NCBI GenBank assembly: GCA_021771755.1
Contig: JAETOL010000018.1
Coordinates: forward strand, 1 to 45,618
DNA length: 45,618 nt
Source of the DNA: Lachnospiraceae bacterium
GTDB lineage: Bacteria; Bacillota; Clostridia; Lachnospirales; Lachnospiraceae
Reading direction: 5' to 3'
In this document: in pieces, positions 1-7,620 of the stretch
How the letters are laid out: each line of letters opens with the position of its first letter
Position numbering within the stretch: the stretch's first letter is position 1
Notes under the pieces: model-generated
Told to the model about the DNA's origin: nothing
Databases searched by the model: none
Seen by the model: only the letters and a program-made list of their open reading frames with translations
Translations under genes and position numbers: made by a program

Positions 1-8
1 AGGAATTG

Positions 9-37
9 GCTATGGGGTAAACCATAGCGTTTTTTTG
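9..37 (+). terminator. Intrinsic terminator
   Basis: Seven-bp stem GCTATGG/CCATAGC with a six-base loop, followed by GTTTTTTTG. It probably ends a transcript entering from the left of the window. Confidence 0.8.
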
Positions 38-76
38 TAATATAATTAGAAATTACAAGAAAAATTATAAAAGAAG

Positions 77-106
77 AACTCCCACCTTAAAAAAATGGGA
101 GTTTTT
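77..106 (+). terminator. Second stacked intrinsic terminator
   Basis: Eight-bp stem AACTCCCA/TGGGAGTT with an A-rich loop, ending in a short T run. It lies 40 bp after the first terminator and could stop read-through or end a very short transcript. Confidence 0.65.
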
Positions 107-110
107 CAGT

Positions 111-133
111 GCCCTTTATTTCAGGGCTTTTTT
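111..133 (+). terminator. Third stacked intrinsic terminator
   Basis: Stem GCCCT/AGGGC followed by six T residues. It is the third rightward terminator within 125 bp and insulates the leftward toxin-antitoxin operon from upstream transcription. Confidence 0.65.
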
Positions 134-150
134 CGAAAAGTAAAAGGGAA

Positions 151-178
151 TAAAAATCTCCACCGGTCAGGGCGGAGA
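151..178 (-). terminator. Terminator of the toxin-antitoxin operon
   Basis: Read on the minus strand, TCTCCGCC pairs with GGTGGAGA (one G-U pair) and is followed by TTTTTA. It sits just past the stop of the toxin gene. Confidence 0.65.
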
Positions 179-191
179 CATTTGTTTTGTC

Positions 192-524
192 TTATTGTAA
201 TGGAAATCCTGTTTTCAGGATAGATGCCCAGTTACTTTTTGCATACAAAAAACGGACAACCGTTACCTGTTTCTCTGTTTCTGAAATGCGGTAAAAAGTG
301 AAATAGTTATTCACGATGGTAAAACGAATCCCCCAGGAAGAAAGGATACGATCATCGACCAATGGGAATTTTTGTGGAAACTGGGAAAGGGCATTGATTT
401 TTTCCTCTGCAGTATCCAGCAGACGGTCAGCGGCTTCCGGATTTTTGAGGGTAAATTCAATATAATCTGCAGCACTTATCATATCCCGTTCCGCCGTCTG
501 TGTGATATGAATGTGATAATTCAC
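192..524 (-). CDS. ParE/RelE-superfamily toxin
   Basis: A 110-residue basic protein with the plan of the ParE/RelE toxin fold: an N-terminal helical stretch (AERDMISAADYIEFTL, about residues 11-26), a P-rich middle (SQFPQKFPLVDD) and a C-terminal beta part with YFTFYRI and VVRFLYAKSNW. ParE members poison gyrase and RelE members cleave mRNA on ribosomes; sequence alone does not decide, but the long N-terminal helices favour ParE. The GTG start overlaps the antitoxin stop by four bases (GTGA), so translation is coupled and depends on the upstream antitoxin. A minus-strand terminator follows. Type II toxin-antitoxin identity is secure; the cellular target is not. Confidence 0.85.
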   Translation of the reverse strand: MNYHIHITQTAERDMISAADYIEFTLKNPEAADRLLDTAEEKINALSQFPQKFPLVDDRILSSWGIRFTIVNNYFTFYRISETEKQVTVVRFLYAKSNWASILKTGFPLQ

Positions 525-784
525 CTTTTTCTGCGGCTCCTTATGTCAGACATGGCTTCGGAAAACGGGCGGGTTTTACTTTCTGCAATATCGGTAAGAC
601 CTTCCTGGATAAGCCCGTATAACTCAAACTTACCGACCAGGTCTTCATAGGCTTCGATGCTCATAACTGCAAGATCACCTTTTCCGTTTTTGGTGATGAA
701 TACCGGTTCGGAATAATTATGACAAAATGTAGAAATTTCATTGTATCTGTTTCGTAGATCAGCACTGGAACGAATGGTTGGCAT
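521..784 (-). CDS. Phd/YefM-family antitoxin
   Basis: An 87-residue protein with the Phd/YefM pattern: N-terminal PTIRSSADLRNRYNEIS, then EPVFITKNGKGDLAVMSIEAYEDL, a DNA-binding and dimer domain, and a charged C-terminal tail that would wrap the toxin. A GTG nine bases upstream is possible, but the ATG used here lies eight bases after an AGGAGG, the better spacing. It is first in a two-gene operon with the toxin. Members of this family neutralise the toxin and repress their own promoter, so autoregulation from the promoter just upstream is expected (family knowledge). Confidence 0.88.
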   Translation of the reverse strand: MPTIRSSADLRNRYNEISTFCHNYSEPVFITKNGKGDLAVMSIEAYEDLVGKFELYGLIQEGLTDIAESKTRPFSEAMSDIRSRRKR

Positions 785-810
785 ATCATGCACCTCCTTT
801 TTATAACAAA

Positions 811-839
811 ATTATAACTAAATTTCTTTATATAGTCAA
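811..839 (-). promoter_or_regulatory. Promoter of toxin-antitoxin operon
   Basis: On the minus strand TTGACT and TATAAT are separated by exactly 17 bp, upstream of the antitoxin ribosome site. This is a near-consensus housekeeping promoter and the probable site of antitoxin autorepression. Confidence 0.8.
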
Positions 840-1060
840 CGGGTACAGGAAGAAAAACGAAAAAGAAAGAAGGGAATATCTGGCAAAAAAATGATATAAG
901 GGTTTTTCTTATGCCAGGCGTTTCATAAGCTTTTGTTTGCTTCACCCGCTATTGATAAATATTGAATCATGGTACTTATAAAAAGAAAATGCATAATCAT
1001 TACTCAAAACAGGATGGAGACTTTTGCATGTCCGTAATCCGGTATATCAACGATCTTGAG

Positions 1061-2392
1061 CTACCTTCTTTGGGGAGGAGCCGACCTGGTTTTGTAACAA
1101 AGAAATGCAGTCATTGCTTCGGCAATCGGCATTGCCAGCCACATACCATTCATTCCCCATATGATGGGGAGTAAAAGTAAAAACAGCAATAATAGAAAAA
1201 AAGATCGTAAAAATGTAATGACAGCTGAGAGATGTCCTTTTCCATAGGCAGTCAGGCGAATGGCAGTAAATATGTTGAGTCCTGAAAACAAATAGCCGAT
1301 CCCGTACAGACGCATTCCGGATAAAGCCAGGAAATAAACCTCTGTTTTTGACGGAGCAAAGAAGGAAACTGCAAACGGGGCGGAGATATATGTAAGAGCA
1401 TACATAAAAACCGGTGCTGAAGCAAAAAAACGGTAGGAGTATCGTTCCAGTTTTTTGCATATTTTCCAATTGTTATTTCCGTAAGCATAGCTTAACAGAG
1501 GAGAAATGCCCATGGAATAGCCGAAATAAACACCGATAAACAAAAACTGTAAATACATGATAATGGATACTGCTGCAATACCATTTTCTCCTGCAAGAGA
1601 GAGCGCAGTACGGTTAAATACTACCGTGGTGATGGCAATGGCAAGCTGGTCAATAAATTCAGAAGAACCGTTGAGTGCACACTTCAGACCAACCTTAAGC
1701 TGCAGATTTTTCCAGACAGGCTGCAGATGTTTTTTGTACTTTAGGAAATAAAGGATTCCAAGGGAAAAGGAAAGTACTAACCCCAATATGGTTGCCAGTC
1801 CTGCTCCAAAAACACCCATACCCATACGGGCGATAAATAGATAATCCAGTACAATGTTGGCTGCACCGCCGGCTACGGCCAGGAAAAAGCTGTATCCGGG
1901 TGAGCCGTCAGCACGAATAAAGTAGCTAAACAATTCTTTTCCGATGACTACAGGGAGTCCGGCAAGCCAGATCACTGCATAAATCCTGCAGTCCGATATG
2001 GTTGGACTGGTTGCACCCAGAAATACTAAGAGTTGAGGAAGCAGCAGAAGCATCAGCAAAGAAACTGCAGCACCTGCTCCGAGTGCGAGCACCATGCAGA
2101 TAGAAAATGCCTGTCCCGCTTGTTTTTTTTCCTGGGCTCCTATGGAGATTGCTGCCATAGCGCTCCCTCCTGCGGCAAATACCAGGGCAATACCTGTGAG
2201 GATATTTACGATGGGATATACGATATTGATCGCTGCCAGAGCATTTGTCCCCACATATTGAGAAACAAAAATTCCATCCACAATGGTATATAGAGTGTTA
2301 AACAGGGATGTCAGGTAGGTAGGAAGGATAAAACGTAAGACTTTTCCAAATCGTACCTCCTTTTCGGATGCAAAAATAATTTGATTATTCAT
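1061..2392 (-). CDS. MATE-family multidrug/cation exporter
   Basis: A 443-residue polytopic membrane protein with about 12 hydrophobic segments, the usual size and topology of MATE exporters. Family-like stretches include the N-terminal region with LPTYLTSLFNTLYTIVDGIF, the ALAAINIVYPI segment and INGSSEF-like LNGSSEFIDQLA in the middle. MATE proteins export drugs or metabolites using Na+ or H+ gradients. The gene is divergent from a MerR regulator, and its promoter has the distorted spacing typical of MerR-activated efflux genes, so expression is probably induced when the regulator binds a ligand. A GGAGG lies before the ATG. Substrate unknown. Confidence 0.9.
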   Translation of the reverse strand: MNNQIIFASEKEVRFGKVLRFILPTYLTSLFNTLYTIVDGIFVSQYVGTNALAAINIVYPIVNILTGIALVFAAGGSAMAAISIGAQEKKQAGQAFSICMVLALGAGAAVSLLMLLLLPQLLVFLGATSPTISDCRIYAVIWLAGLPVVIGKELFSYFIRADGSPGYSFFLAVAGGAANIVLDYLFIARMGMGVFGAGLATILGLVLSFSLGILYFLKYKKHLQPVWKNLQLKVGLKCALNGSSEFIDQLAIAITTVVFNRTALSLAGENGIAAVSIIMYLQFLFIGVYFGYSMGISPLLSYAYGNNNWKICKKLERYSYRFFASAPVFMYALTYISAPFAVSFFAPSKTEVYFLALSGMRLYGIGYLFSGLNIFTAIRLTAYGKGHLSAVITFLRSFFLLLLFLLLLPIIWGMNGMWLAMPIAEAMTAFLCYKTRSAPPQRR

Positions 2393-2415
2393 AACAGACC
2401 TCCTCTTTTAGTTAT

Positions 2416-2446
2416 AGGATAAAGCTTCAAGGTACTTGAAGGTCAA
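2416..2446 (-). promoter_or_regulatory. MerR-type promoter and operator for the MATE gene
   Basis: On the minus strand TTGACC and TATCCT are 19 bp apart, too long for RNA polymerase alone. The spacer contains the perfect dyad CTTCAAG-GTA-CTTGAAG (2425-2441). An over-long spacer holding the dyad is the hallmark of promoters activated by MerR-family twisting of DNA. Confidence 0.8.
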
Positions 2447-2464
2447 GAGGCTGTTTGATAGAAT
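2436..2464 (+). promoter_or_regulatory. Promoter of the merR-type gene
   Basis: TTGAAG and TAGAAT are 17 bp apart on the plus strand. The -35 box is half of the MerR dyad, so bound regulator would block its own promoter while controlling the divergent one. Confidence 0.65.
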
Positions 2465-2492
2465 ATAGATAAGAATGAAACAGGAGATTACT

Positions 2493-3245
2493 ATGGAGTG
2501 TGTATTTCAAATCGGTGAAATTTCAAAGTTTTTTGATATCCCGGCATCTACGTTAAGATTTTGGGAAGAGGCCGGAGTTCTTGTTCCTCATAAAAGACCG
2601 GAGAATCAGTATCGTGTGTATACGGTATCGGATTTGATGACTATTTCGGATATTTTGTTTTATAAGAGTCTGGGAATTCCCCTTAAGCAGATTCGAGACA
2701 TGGAACAAATGGGAATAGAGTCTCATCAGGATATCTGTCTGCGGCAAATGGAAATGCTGCATCAGCAGCAAAGGGTACTGGAGCAGCGCATGCAAAAGCT
2801 TCAGTATCATATGGAAGCGCTGAATACAATTAGCCAGCTTCAGAAGATGAATTACAAAGAAGTTGAAATTGATGTGGACTGTATCGTTCCTTTTGAGCTG
2901 ATAGAAATTGAGAAGCTGAGACAGTATATAAATAACCCTTATTTATATTCCCGTGTCCAATATTCATCCCATATTGAACAGGAGCAACGGGGACTTAGTA
3001 TTACATACCGGCAAAAAGAGCAGGGAGATTACAGAAATATCATTTGGGAGAAAGAATCAGGAAGATATGTAGTATGTCTGATGAAAGAAGAGATTGCTCC
3101 GGGCTATCCAAACGATCTCCCGGAGCATCTTGCTGCAGTTCAGAAAAAATATCAAACGGGATATGTGATCAGCCGCTTTCTGGCCTGTGCTCAGGAAAAT
3201 GGAAAAACTTATGATTTTTACAAAACATATATAGAAATCATGTGA
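2493..3245 (+). CDS. MerR-family transcriptional regulator with effector domain
   Basis: A 250-residue regulator. Residues ~5-75 form the MerR winged helix (FQIGEISKFF, ASTLRFWEEAGVL, YRVYTVSDL, LGIPLKQIRDM), followed by a coiled-coil dimer helix (~80-120, Q/E-rich) and a C-terminal region of about 130 residues compatible with a GyrI/BmrR-type ligand-binding fold. I start at the second in-frame ATG because it follows CAGGAG at normal spacing; the ATG 18 bases earlier has no ribosome site. The neighbouring divergent MATE exporter is the obvious target. BmrR and TipA are the known parallels. The ligand cannot be read from sequence. Confidence 0.88.
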   Translation: MECVFQIGEISKFFDIPASTLRFWEEAGVLVPHKRPENQYRVYTVSDLMTISDILFYKSLGIPLKQIRDMEQMGIESHQDICLRQMEMLHQQQRVLEQRMQKLQYHMEALNTISQLQKMNYKEVEIDVDCIVPFELIEIEKLRQYINNPYLYSRVQYSSHIEQEQRGLSITYRQKEQGDYRNIIWEKESGRYVVCLMKEEIAPGYPNDLPEHLAAVQKKYQTGYVISRFLACAQENGKTYDFYKTYIEIM

Positions 3246-3322
3246 TCTGTTTCCTGAAAATAATACCCACCGACAATAAAATACCGTTTTTGGTGCCTGA
3301 CTGGAAAAACGCAGGTACAGCA

Positions 3323-4453
3323 TTATTTTAAAGAATTTAATTCTATGGAAGCGTTTTCCAGATCTTTTCGGATCGAAACAGACTGAGGACATACAGTTTC
3401 GCACTTGCCGCACTTCTGGCACTGATCGGCTCTGGAATCTGGGGCAAGATCCTGGAAAAATGCCTGTTTTGTCTTTTCTTTGTTTCCATACATGGAGAAG
3501 TCATTCCAGATACGGAAGTTTTTGGGGATATCTACACCAAAGGGGCAGGGCATACAGTAAGCGCATCCGGTACATCCGTTTCTGGTCCGTTTTTTTATGT
3601 TTGCCGCCACCTGTGAGACCATGGCAGCTTCTTTTTCCGTAAGCGGCTCAAAGTTTCCGAAGGTATGCAGATTGTCTTCTACCTGTTCCATGGTGGACAT
3701 ACCGCTTAAAACAACTTTGACATTTGGCTTGCTGGCAACCCAGCGAAGTGCCCAGGAGGAAATGCTGCTGTTCGGGCGGGCTTCGGTAAACGGTACGGTA
3801 ACGTCTTCGGGAAGCTGTGCCAGGGAACCTCCCTTTACAGGTTCCATAATGACCAGAGGAATGTTAAGCTTTTCTGTCAGGGCATAGCCTCTGTCGCCTG
3901 CCTGAATGTCTGTATCCACATAATTATACTGGATCTGACAGAAATCCCAGGGACGGTAGGTGGCGATAGTTTCAAACACTTCATATTCATCATGGAAAGA
4001 GAAGCCGAAATAACGAATCTTTCCCTGCGCTTTCATTTCTTCAAAATAGGGGATCAGTCCAAGATCCAGAACAGTCTGCCATTTCTCTTTATCCAGACAG
4101 TGGAGAAGATAAAAGTCCACATATTCTACCTGAAGACGGTCAAGCTGTTCCTGAAATAATCGTTTTGCGTCATCCAGGGTTTTTACGTTCCAGACGGGAA
4201 GCTTGGTAGCCAGAAAGAAATCTTTTCGATCATATTTTTTCAGTACACGGCCAAGAAACGGTTTACTGTCGCCATTGTGATAGGGATATGCGGTATCAAT
4301 GTATGTCACACCGGCAGCAATGGCAGTGTCAAGCATCTTTTCTGCCTCGGGTTCACAAATAGAGCCGTCTTTGTTCAGCGGGAAGCGCATACAGCCAAAT
4401 CCCAGAAGTGAAGGAGCAATTCCAAGTTTTTCAAATTTACGATATTCCATCAT
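3323..4453 (-). CDS. Aldo/keto reductase with C-terminal 4Fe-4S domain
   Basis: A 376-residue protein in two parts. Residues 1-270 are an NAD(P)-dependent aldo/keto reductase barrel with the usual tetrad motifs: DTAYPYHNG (Asp and Tyr), FFLATKLP (Lys) and YLLHCLD (His). The C-terminal ~90 residues carry two ferredoxin-like cysteine clusters, CTGCAYCMPCP and CQKCGKCETVCP, predicting two 4Fe-4S centres. Such fused enzymes are frequent in anaerobes; their substrates are mostly unknown. The gene stands alone between the MerR regulator and feoA. An AGGAGG precedes two adjacent ATG codons; either could be the start. Confidence 0.9.
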   Translation of the reverse strand: MMEYRKFEKLGIAPSLLGFGCMRFPLNKDGSICEPEAEKMLDTAIAAGVTYIDTAYPYHNGDSKPFLGRVLKKYDRKDFFLATKLPVWNVKTLDDAKRLFQEQLDRLQVEYVDFYLLHCLDKEKWQTVLDLGLIPYFEEMKAQGKIRYFGFSFHDEYEVFETIATYRPWDFCQIQYNYVDTDIQAGDRGYALTEKLNIPLVIMEPVKGGSLAQLPEDVTVPFTEARPNSSISSWALRWVASKPNVKVVLSGMSTMEQVEDNLHTFGNFEPLTEKEAAMVSQVAANIKKRTRNGCTGCAYCMPCPFGVDIPKNFRIWNDFSMYGNKEKTKQAFFQDLAPDSRADQCQKCGKCETVCPQSVSIRKDLENASIELNSLK

Positions 4454-4601
4454 TCAATCCTCCTTATCGGATACAGATAATCCATATTTTTTTAAGTATA
4501 GCATAATCAGTTGAAATCGAAAATCAATTTTTGGGATACAGGATAAAAAAAATAGGAAGTATAAAAAACAATTAACTGGAATCGGGTCTTGAAAAAAGTT
4601 G

Positions 4602-4632
4602 TTGACAACTTACTTAAATTAGAGTAAACTAA
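4602..4632 (+). promoter_or_regulatory. feoA promoter with DtxR-like dyad
   Basis: TTGACA (4602-4607) and TAAACT (4625-4630) are spaced 17 bp. The -10 box is covered by TTAG-N6-CTAA (4619-4632), resembling half-sites used by iron-dependent DtxR/IdeR-family repressors. The related dyad before feoB supports iron control; the regulator itself is not in the window. Confidence 0.6.
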
Positions 4633-4714
4633 CAATTGCGAATAAGAACGACTAAGAAAACAGCATAGATATATTCTGAAGAAAAGATTGGATAAAACAG
4701 GAGGAGTGACAGAT

Positions 4715-4927
4715 ATGAATTTGCTGGAAGCGAAAGAGGGAGAAGAGTATACGGTAAAAGAGATTATGGCAGACGATGAAGAATTAACTGCTTTTTTGTT
4801 TTCTCTTGGCTGTTACAGCGGCGAACCGATCACTGTAGTGTCTCATTTAAAAGGGGGATGCGTAGTCTCGATTAAAGATGGACGCTATAATATGGATACT
4901 GATCTGGCGAAAACTATTTCAATATAA
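4715..4927 (+). CDS. feoA: FeoA-family ferrous iron transport protein
   Basis: A 70-residue SH3-like FeoA protein with core features VKEIMADDEELTAFLFSLGCYSGEPITVVSHLKGG and the C-terminal DGRYNMDTDLAKTI. FeoA is a small cytoplasmic partner of the FeoB ferrous iron transporter. The ATG chosen lies 10 bases after an AGGAGG-type site; an upstream TTG would place that site inside the gene. feoB follows after 93 bp, which contains a DtxR-like dyad, so the pair is probably iron regulated. No feoC was seen. Confidence 0.9.
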   Translation: MNLLEAKEGEEYTVKEIMADDEELTAFLFSLGCYSGEPITVVSHLKGGCVVSIKDGRYNMDTDLAKTISI

Positions 4928-4960
4928 AAAAGTGAAAAGATTATTTTTTTTACACATGGA

Positions 4961-4977
4961 TTAGTTGGCACTAACTA
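4961..4977. promoter_or_regulatory. DtxR/IdeR-like operator upstream of feoB
   Basis: TTAGT-TGGC-ACTAA is a perfect dyad (4961-4974), and TAGTT-N6-AACTA (4962-4977) is a second overlapping one. It shares TTAG/CTAA half-sites with the feoA promoter. I see no confident -35/-10 pair here, so it may act on read-through from feoA or on an unseen promoter. Confidence 0.55.
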
Positions 4978-5020
4978 TTGCCAGGAAGTATGACCCAATA
5001 CAGAAGGAGGGAACAGGATT

Positions 5021-7027
5021 ATGAGAATTGCGTTTGCAGGAAATCCAAACAGTGGAAAGACCACTATGTACAACGCGCTGACCGGCAGAAATGAACGTGT
5101 CGGAAACTGGGCAGGTGTTACTGTTGAAAGAAAGGAAAGCCCGATCAAAAAAAGCTGCTATGCAGGGAATGAGGAAATAATCGCAGTGGATCTGCCGGGA
5201 GCTTATTCCATGTCTCCGTTTACATCAGAGGAGAGCATCACAAGTGCATATGTGAAAAACGAAAAACCGGATGCGATCATTAACATCGTAGATGCAGCGA
5301 ACCTCAGCAGAAGCCTGTTTTTTACCACACAGCTGCTGGAACTGGGAATTCCGGTAGTTGTAGCTTTGAATAAAAGTGACATTGTCAGTAAAAAGCAGAC
5401 ACAGATCGATGAGAAGCTTCTGGCTGAAAAGCTGGGGTGTCCGGTAATAAAAACAGTTTCCACATCATCCGGTCACGAGGATCTGAAAGAAGCGGTCCAG
5501 GCAGCAGTTGCTGTAAAGGGAAAAGGCCAGAAGGCTCCGTATCTTCAGCCGGATATTGATCTGAAGAACAAGGAAGCAGTAGAGGCAGCCGACAGAAAGC
5601 GGTTTGATTTTGTAAACGGTATTGTAAAGCAGGTTGAAAAGAGAAAGATCTTTACAAAGGATAAGAATATCCAGGACAGGATCGACAGCATGATTACCCA
5701 CAAGATCATTGGGATTCCGATTTTTGTAGCCGTGATTTTCCTTGTGTTTTACATATCTCAGACAACGCTTGGAACCTGGATCGCAGACTGGCTGGTAGGA
5801 TGGATCGAAACCTTCCAGGGCTGGGTCGGCGGACTGCTGGAAAATGCAAATCCTCTTTTATATGCAGTTCTTGTTGATGGAATCATTGGTGGTGTAGGAG
5901 CAGTTGTGGGATTTCTTCCTCTTGTTATGGTCATGTATTTTCTGATCGCACTTCTGGAAGACTGTGGTTATATGGCAAGAGCAACGGTAGTTCTGGACCC
6001 GATTTTTAAAAGAGTTGGTCTTTCCGGAAAATCAGTGATTCCTATGGTGATCGGTACCGGCTGTGCCATTCCGGGAATTATGGCATGCCGTACCATCCGG
6101 AATGAAAGAGAGCGCCGTACAACAGCTATGCTGACTCCGTTTATGCCCTGCGGAGCAAAAATTCCGGTTATTGCATTGTTTGCAGGGGCGTTTTTTGCAG
6201 ATGCATGGTGGGTTTCCGGAACTATGTATCTGGCAGGGATTCTTCTGGTGCTTTTAGGCGCACTGCTTGTAAAAAAAATCACCGGACAGAGGTACAGAAA
6301 GTCCTTTTTTATCATTGAGCTTCCGGAATATAAGCTTCCAAGCCTGAAAAGAGCATGCGCCTCCATGCTGGAGCGGGGAAAAGCCTATATTGTAAAGGCA
6401 GGTACGATCATTCTGGTCTGCAACACAGCTGTACAGATCATGCAGAGCTTTAACTGGCAGTTCCGGCTTGTGGAAGAAGGTGCGGAGGGAACGTCAATTC
6501 TGGCATCGATTGCGCATCCATTTGCAATCCTGTTCATCCCTCTTGGATTCGGGGTATGGCAGCTGGCAGCAGCGGCTGTAACAGGATTTATTGCAAAGGA
6601 GAATGTGGTTGGTACACTGGCAGTTGTTTATGGGATTACAAATCTGATCGATACGGATGAACTGGCGCTGGTGGGAAGCGGAAGCGAAGTGGCAACGATC
6701 ATGGGACTTACCAAAGCAGCTGCTCTGGCATATCTGATGTTTAACCTTTATACACCACCATGCTTTGCAGCTCTTGGAGCCATGAATTCAGAGATGAAAA
6801 GCGGAAAATGGCTGTTTGGAGGAATCTGTCTGCAGCTTGCGACCGGCTATACGGTAGCATTTCTGGTGTACCAGATCGGAACAATCGTGACAACCGGTTC
6901 CCCCGGCACGGCATTTGTTCCCGGACTGATCGCTGTACTTATCTTTGCTTTGATTATTTTGTGGAGGATCCGCAAATCGGAAAAGGAATTTACAATGGAA
7001 TACAGTTTGCATTCTGCACGGTCATAA
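5021..7027 (+). CDS. feoB: Ferrous iron transporter FeoB
   Basis: A 668-residue FeoB. The N-terminal GTPase domain has G1 GNPNSGKT (residues 7-14), G3 DLPG (57-60) and G4 NKSD (117-120), then the helical GDI-like linker up to about residue 225. The membrane part contains two inverted Gate motifs with conserved cysteines: GTGCAIPGIMACRT and TPFMPCGAKIPV. FeoB takes up Fe2+ across the cytoplasmic membrane under anaerobic conditions. Length is slightly below the E. coli protein (773) owing to a short C-terminus. A strong AGGAGG site precedes the ATG, and a terminator follows. Confidence 0.96.
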   Translation: MRIAFAGNPNSGKTTMYNALTGRNERVGNWAGVTVERKESPIKKSCYAGNEEIIAVDLPGAYSMSPFTSEESITSAYVKNEKPDAIINIVDAANLSRSLFFTTQLLELGIPVVVALNKSDIVSKKQTQIDEKLLAEKLGCPVIKTVSTSSGHEDLKEAVQAAVAVKGKGQKAPYLQPDIDLKNKEAVEAADRKRFDFVNGIVKQVEKRKIFTKDKNIQDRIDSMITHKIIGIPIFVAVIFLVFYISQTTLGTWIADWLVGWIETFQGWVGGLLENANPLLYAVLVDGIIGGVGAVVGFLPLVMVMYFLIALLEDCGYMARATVVLDPIFKRVGLSGKSVIPMVIGTGCAIPGIMACRTIRNERERRTTAMLTPFMPCGAKIPVIALFAGAFFADAWWVSGTMYLAGILLVLLGALLVKKITGQRYRKSFFIIELPEYKLPSLKRACASMLERGKAYIVKAGTIILVCNTAVQIMQSFNWQFRLVEEGAEGTSILASIAHPFAILFIPLGFGVWQLAAAAVTGFIAKENVVGTLAVVYGITNLIDTDELALVGSGSEVATIMGLTKAAALAYLMFNLYTPPCFAALGAMNSEMKSGKWLFGGICLQLATGYTVAFLVYQIGTIVTTGSPGTAFVPGLIAVLIFALIILWRIRKSEKEFTMEYSLHSARS

Positions 7028-7042
7028 ACAGCAGATCAGCAG

Positions 7043-7074
7043 CAGGCGGAACCTATGGTGTTTCGCCTGTTTTT
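7043..7074 (+). terminator. Terminator after feoB
   Basis: CAGGCG...CGCCTG stem, extended by near-complementary flanks, followed by five T residues just past the feoB stop. It ends the feo unit before the MarR promoter. Confidence 0.75.
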
Positions 7075-7110
7075 GCTGTGCGTGAAAAAAACGGTGTAAA
7101 AAAGAGTTTC

Positions 7111-7158
7111 TTGACAAAGGTACGAAATCATACTAATATAAAGGTACGATTTCGTACC
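7111..7158 (+). promoter_or_regulatory. MarR-group promoter with two operator dyads
   Basis: TTGACA (7111-7116) and TAATAT (7134-7139) are 17 bp apart. The spacer holds an imperfect dyad (GGTACGAAATCATAC, 7119-7133). A perfect dyad GGTACGA-TT-TCGTACC (7143-7158) covers the expected transcription start. Repressor binding at both would shut the promoter. Confidence 0.82.
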
Positions 7159-7171
7159 AGGAGGAAACGTG

Positions 7172-7609
7172 ATGGATCAGAAACACTTAAATAAAATACG
7201 GAAGATCAATTATCTGATCTCGGAAATGGATGCACTGTATCATCTGGCATCTTTAAAGATGGGGATTTCGGACAGTGTTTCCATTGTTCTGTATACGATT
7301 TATGATTCAGGAAACGGATGTCTGCTCAGTGACGTTTATAAAAAATCTGGAATCAGCAAACAGACAGTAAATTCAGCTGTCCGCAAGCTGGAAACAGAGG
7401 CGATCCTTTATCTGGAGCAGCATACGGGGAGAAGCAAAAGGATTTTTCTCACTGACAGGGGAAAGACGTTTGTTCGGGAAACGGTAGCAAGACTTTATGA
7501 AGCAGAAGCCGGGGCTTTTGATACCTGGAGGGAAGAAGAGGTGAATACTTATATAAATCTGATGAAAAAATACGCAGACTGTCTCCGACAGCAGATCGAC
7601 AGACTGTAA
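7172..7609 (+). CDS. MarR-family transcriptional repressor
   Basis: A 145-residue winged-helix protein. The recognition region is KKSGISKQTVNSAVRKLE (about residues 54-71), followed by the wing with HTGRSKRIFLTDRGK. MarR proteins bind palindromes as dimers and release DNA on binding small phenolic or drug-like ligands. A GTG lies directly before the chosen ATG; the ATG is seven bases from AGGAGG and preferred. The promoter bears a perfect dyad, implying autorepression and control of the downstream MATE and EamA exporters, with only 11 bp to the MATE gene. Confidence 0.88.
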   Translation: MDQKHLNKIRKINYLISEMDALYHLASLKMGISDSVSIVLYTIYDSGNGCLLSDVYKKSGISKQTVNSAVRKLETEAILYLEQHTGRSKRIFLTDRGKTFVRETVARLYEAEAGAFDTWREEEVNTYINLMKKYADCLRQQIDRL

Positions 7610-7620
7610 GGAGGCCGGAC

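Noticed and set aside
880-917. CTGGCA/TGCCAG dyad with inner ATAAG/CTTAT pair
   Set aside because: A hairpin is possible but there is no U-tract, neighbour logic or second copy, so no function can be claimed.
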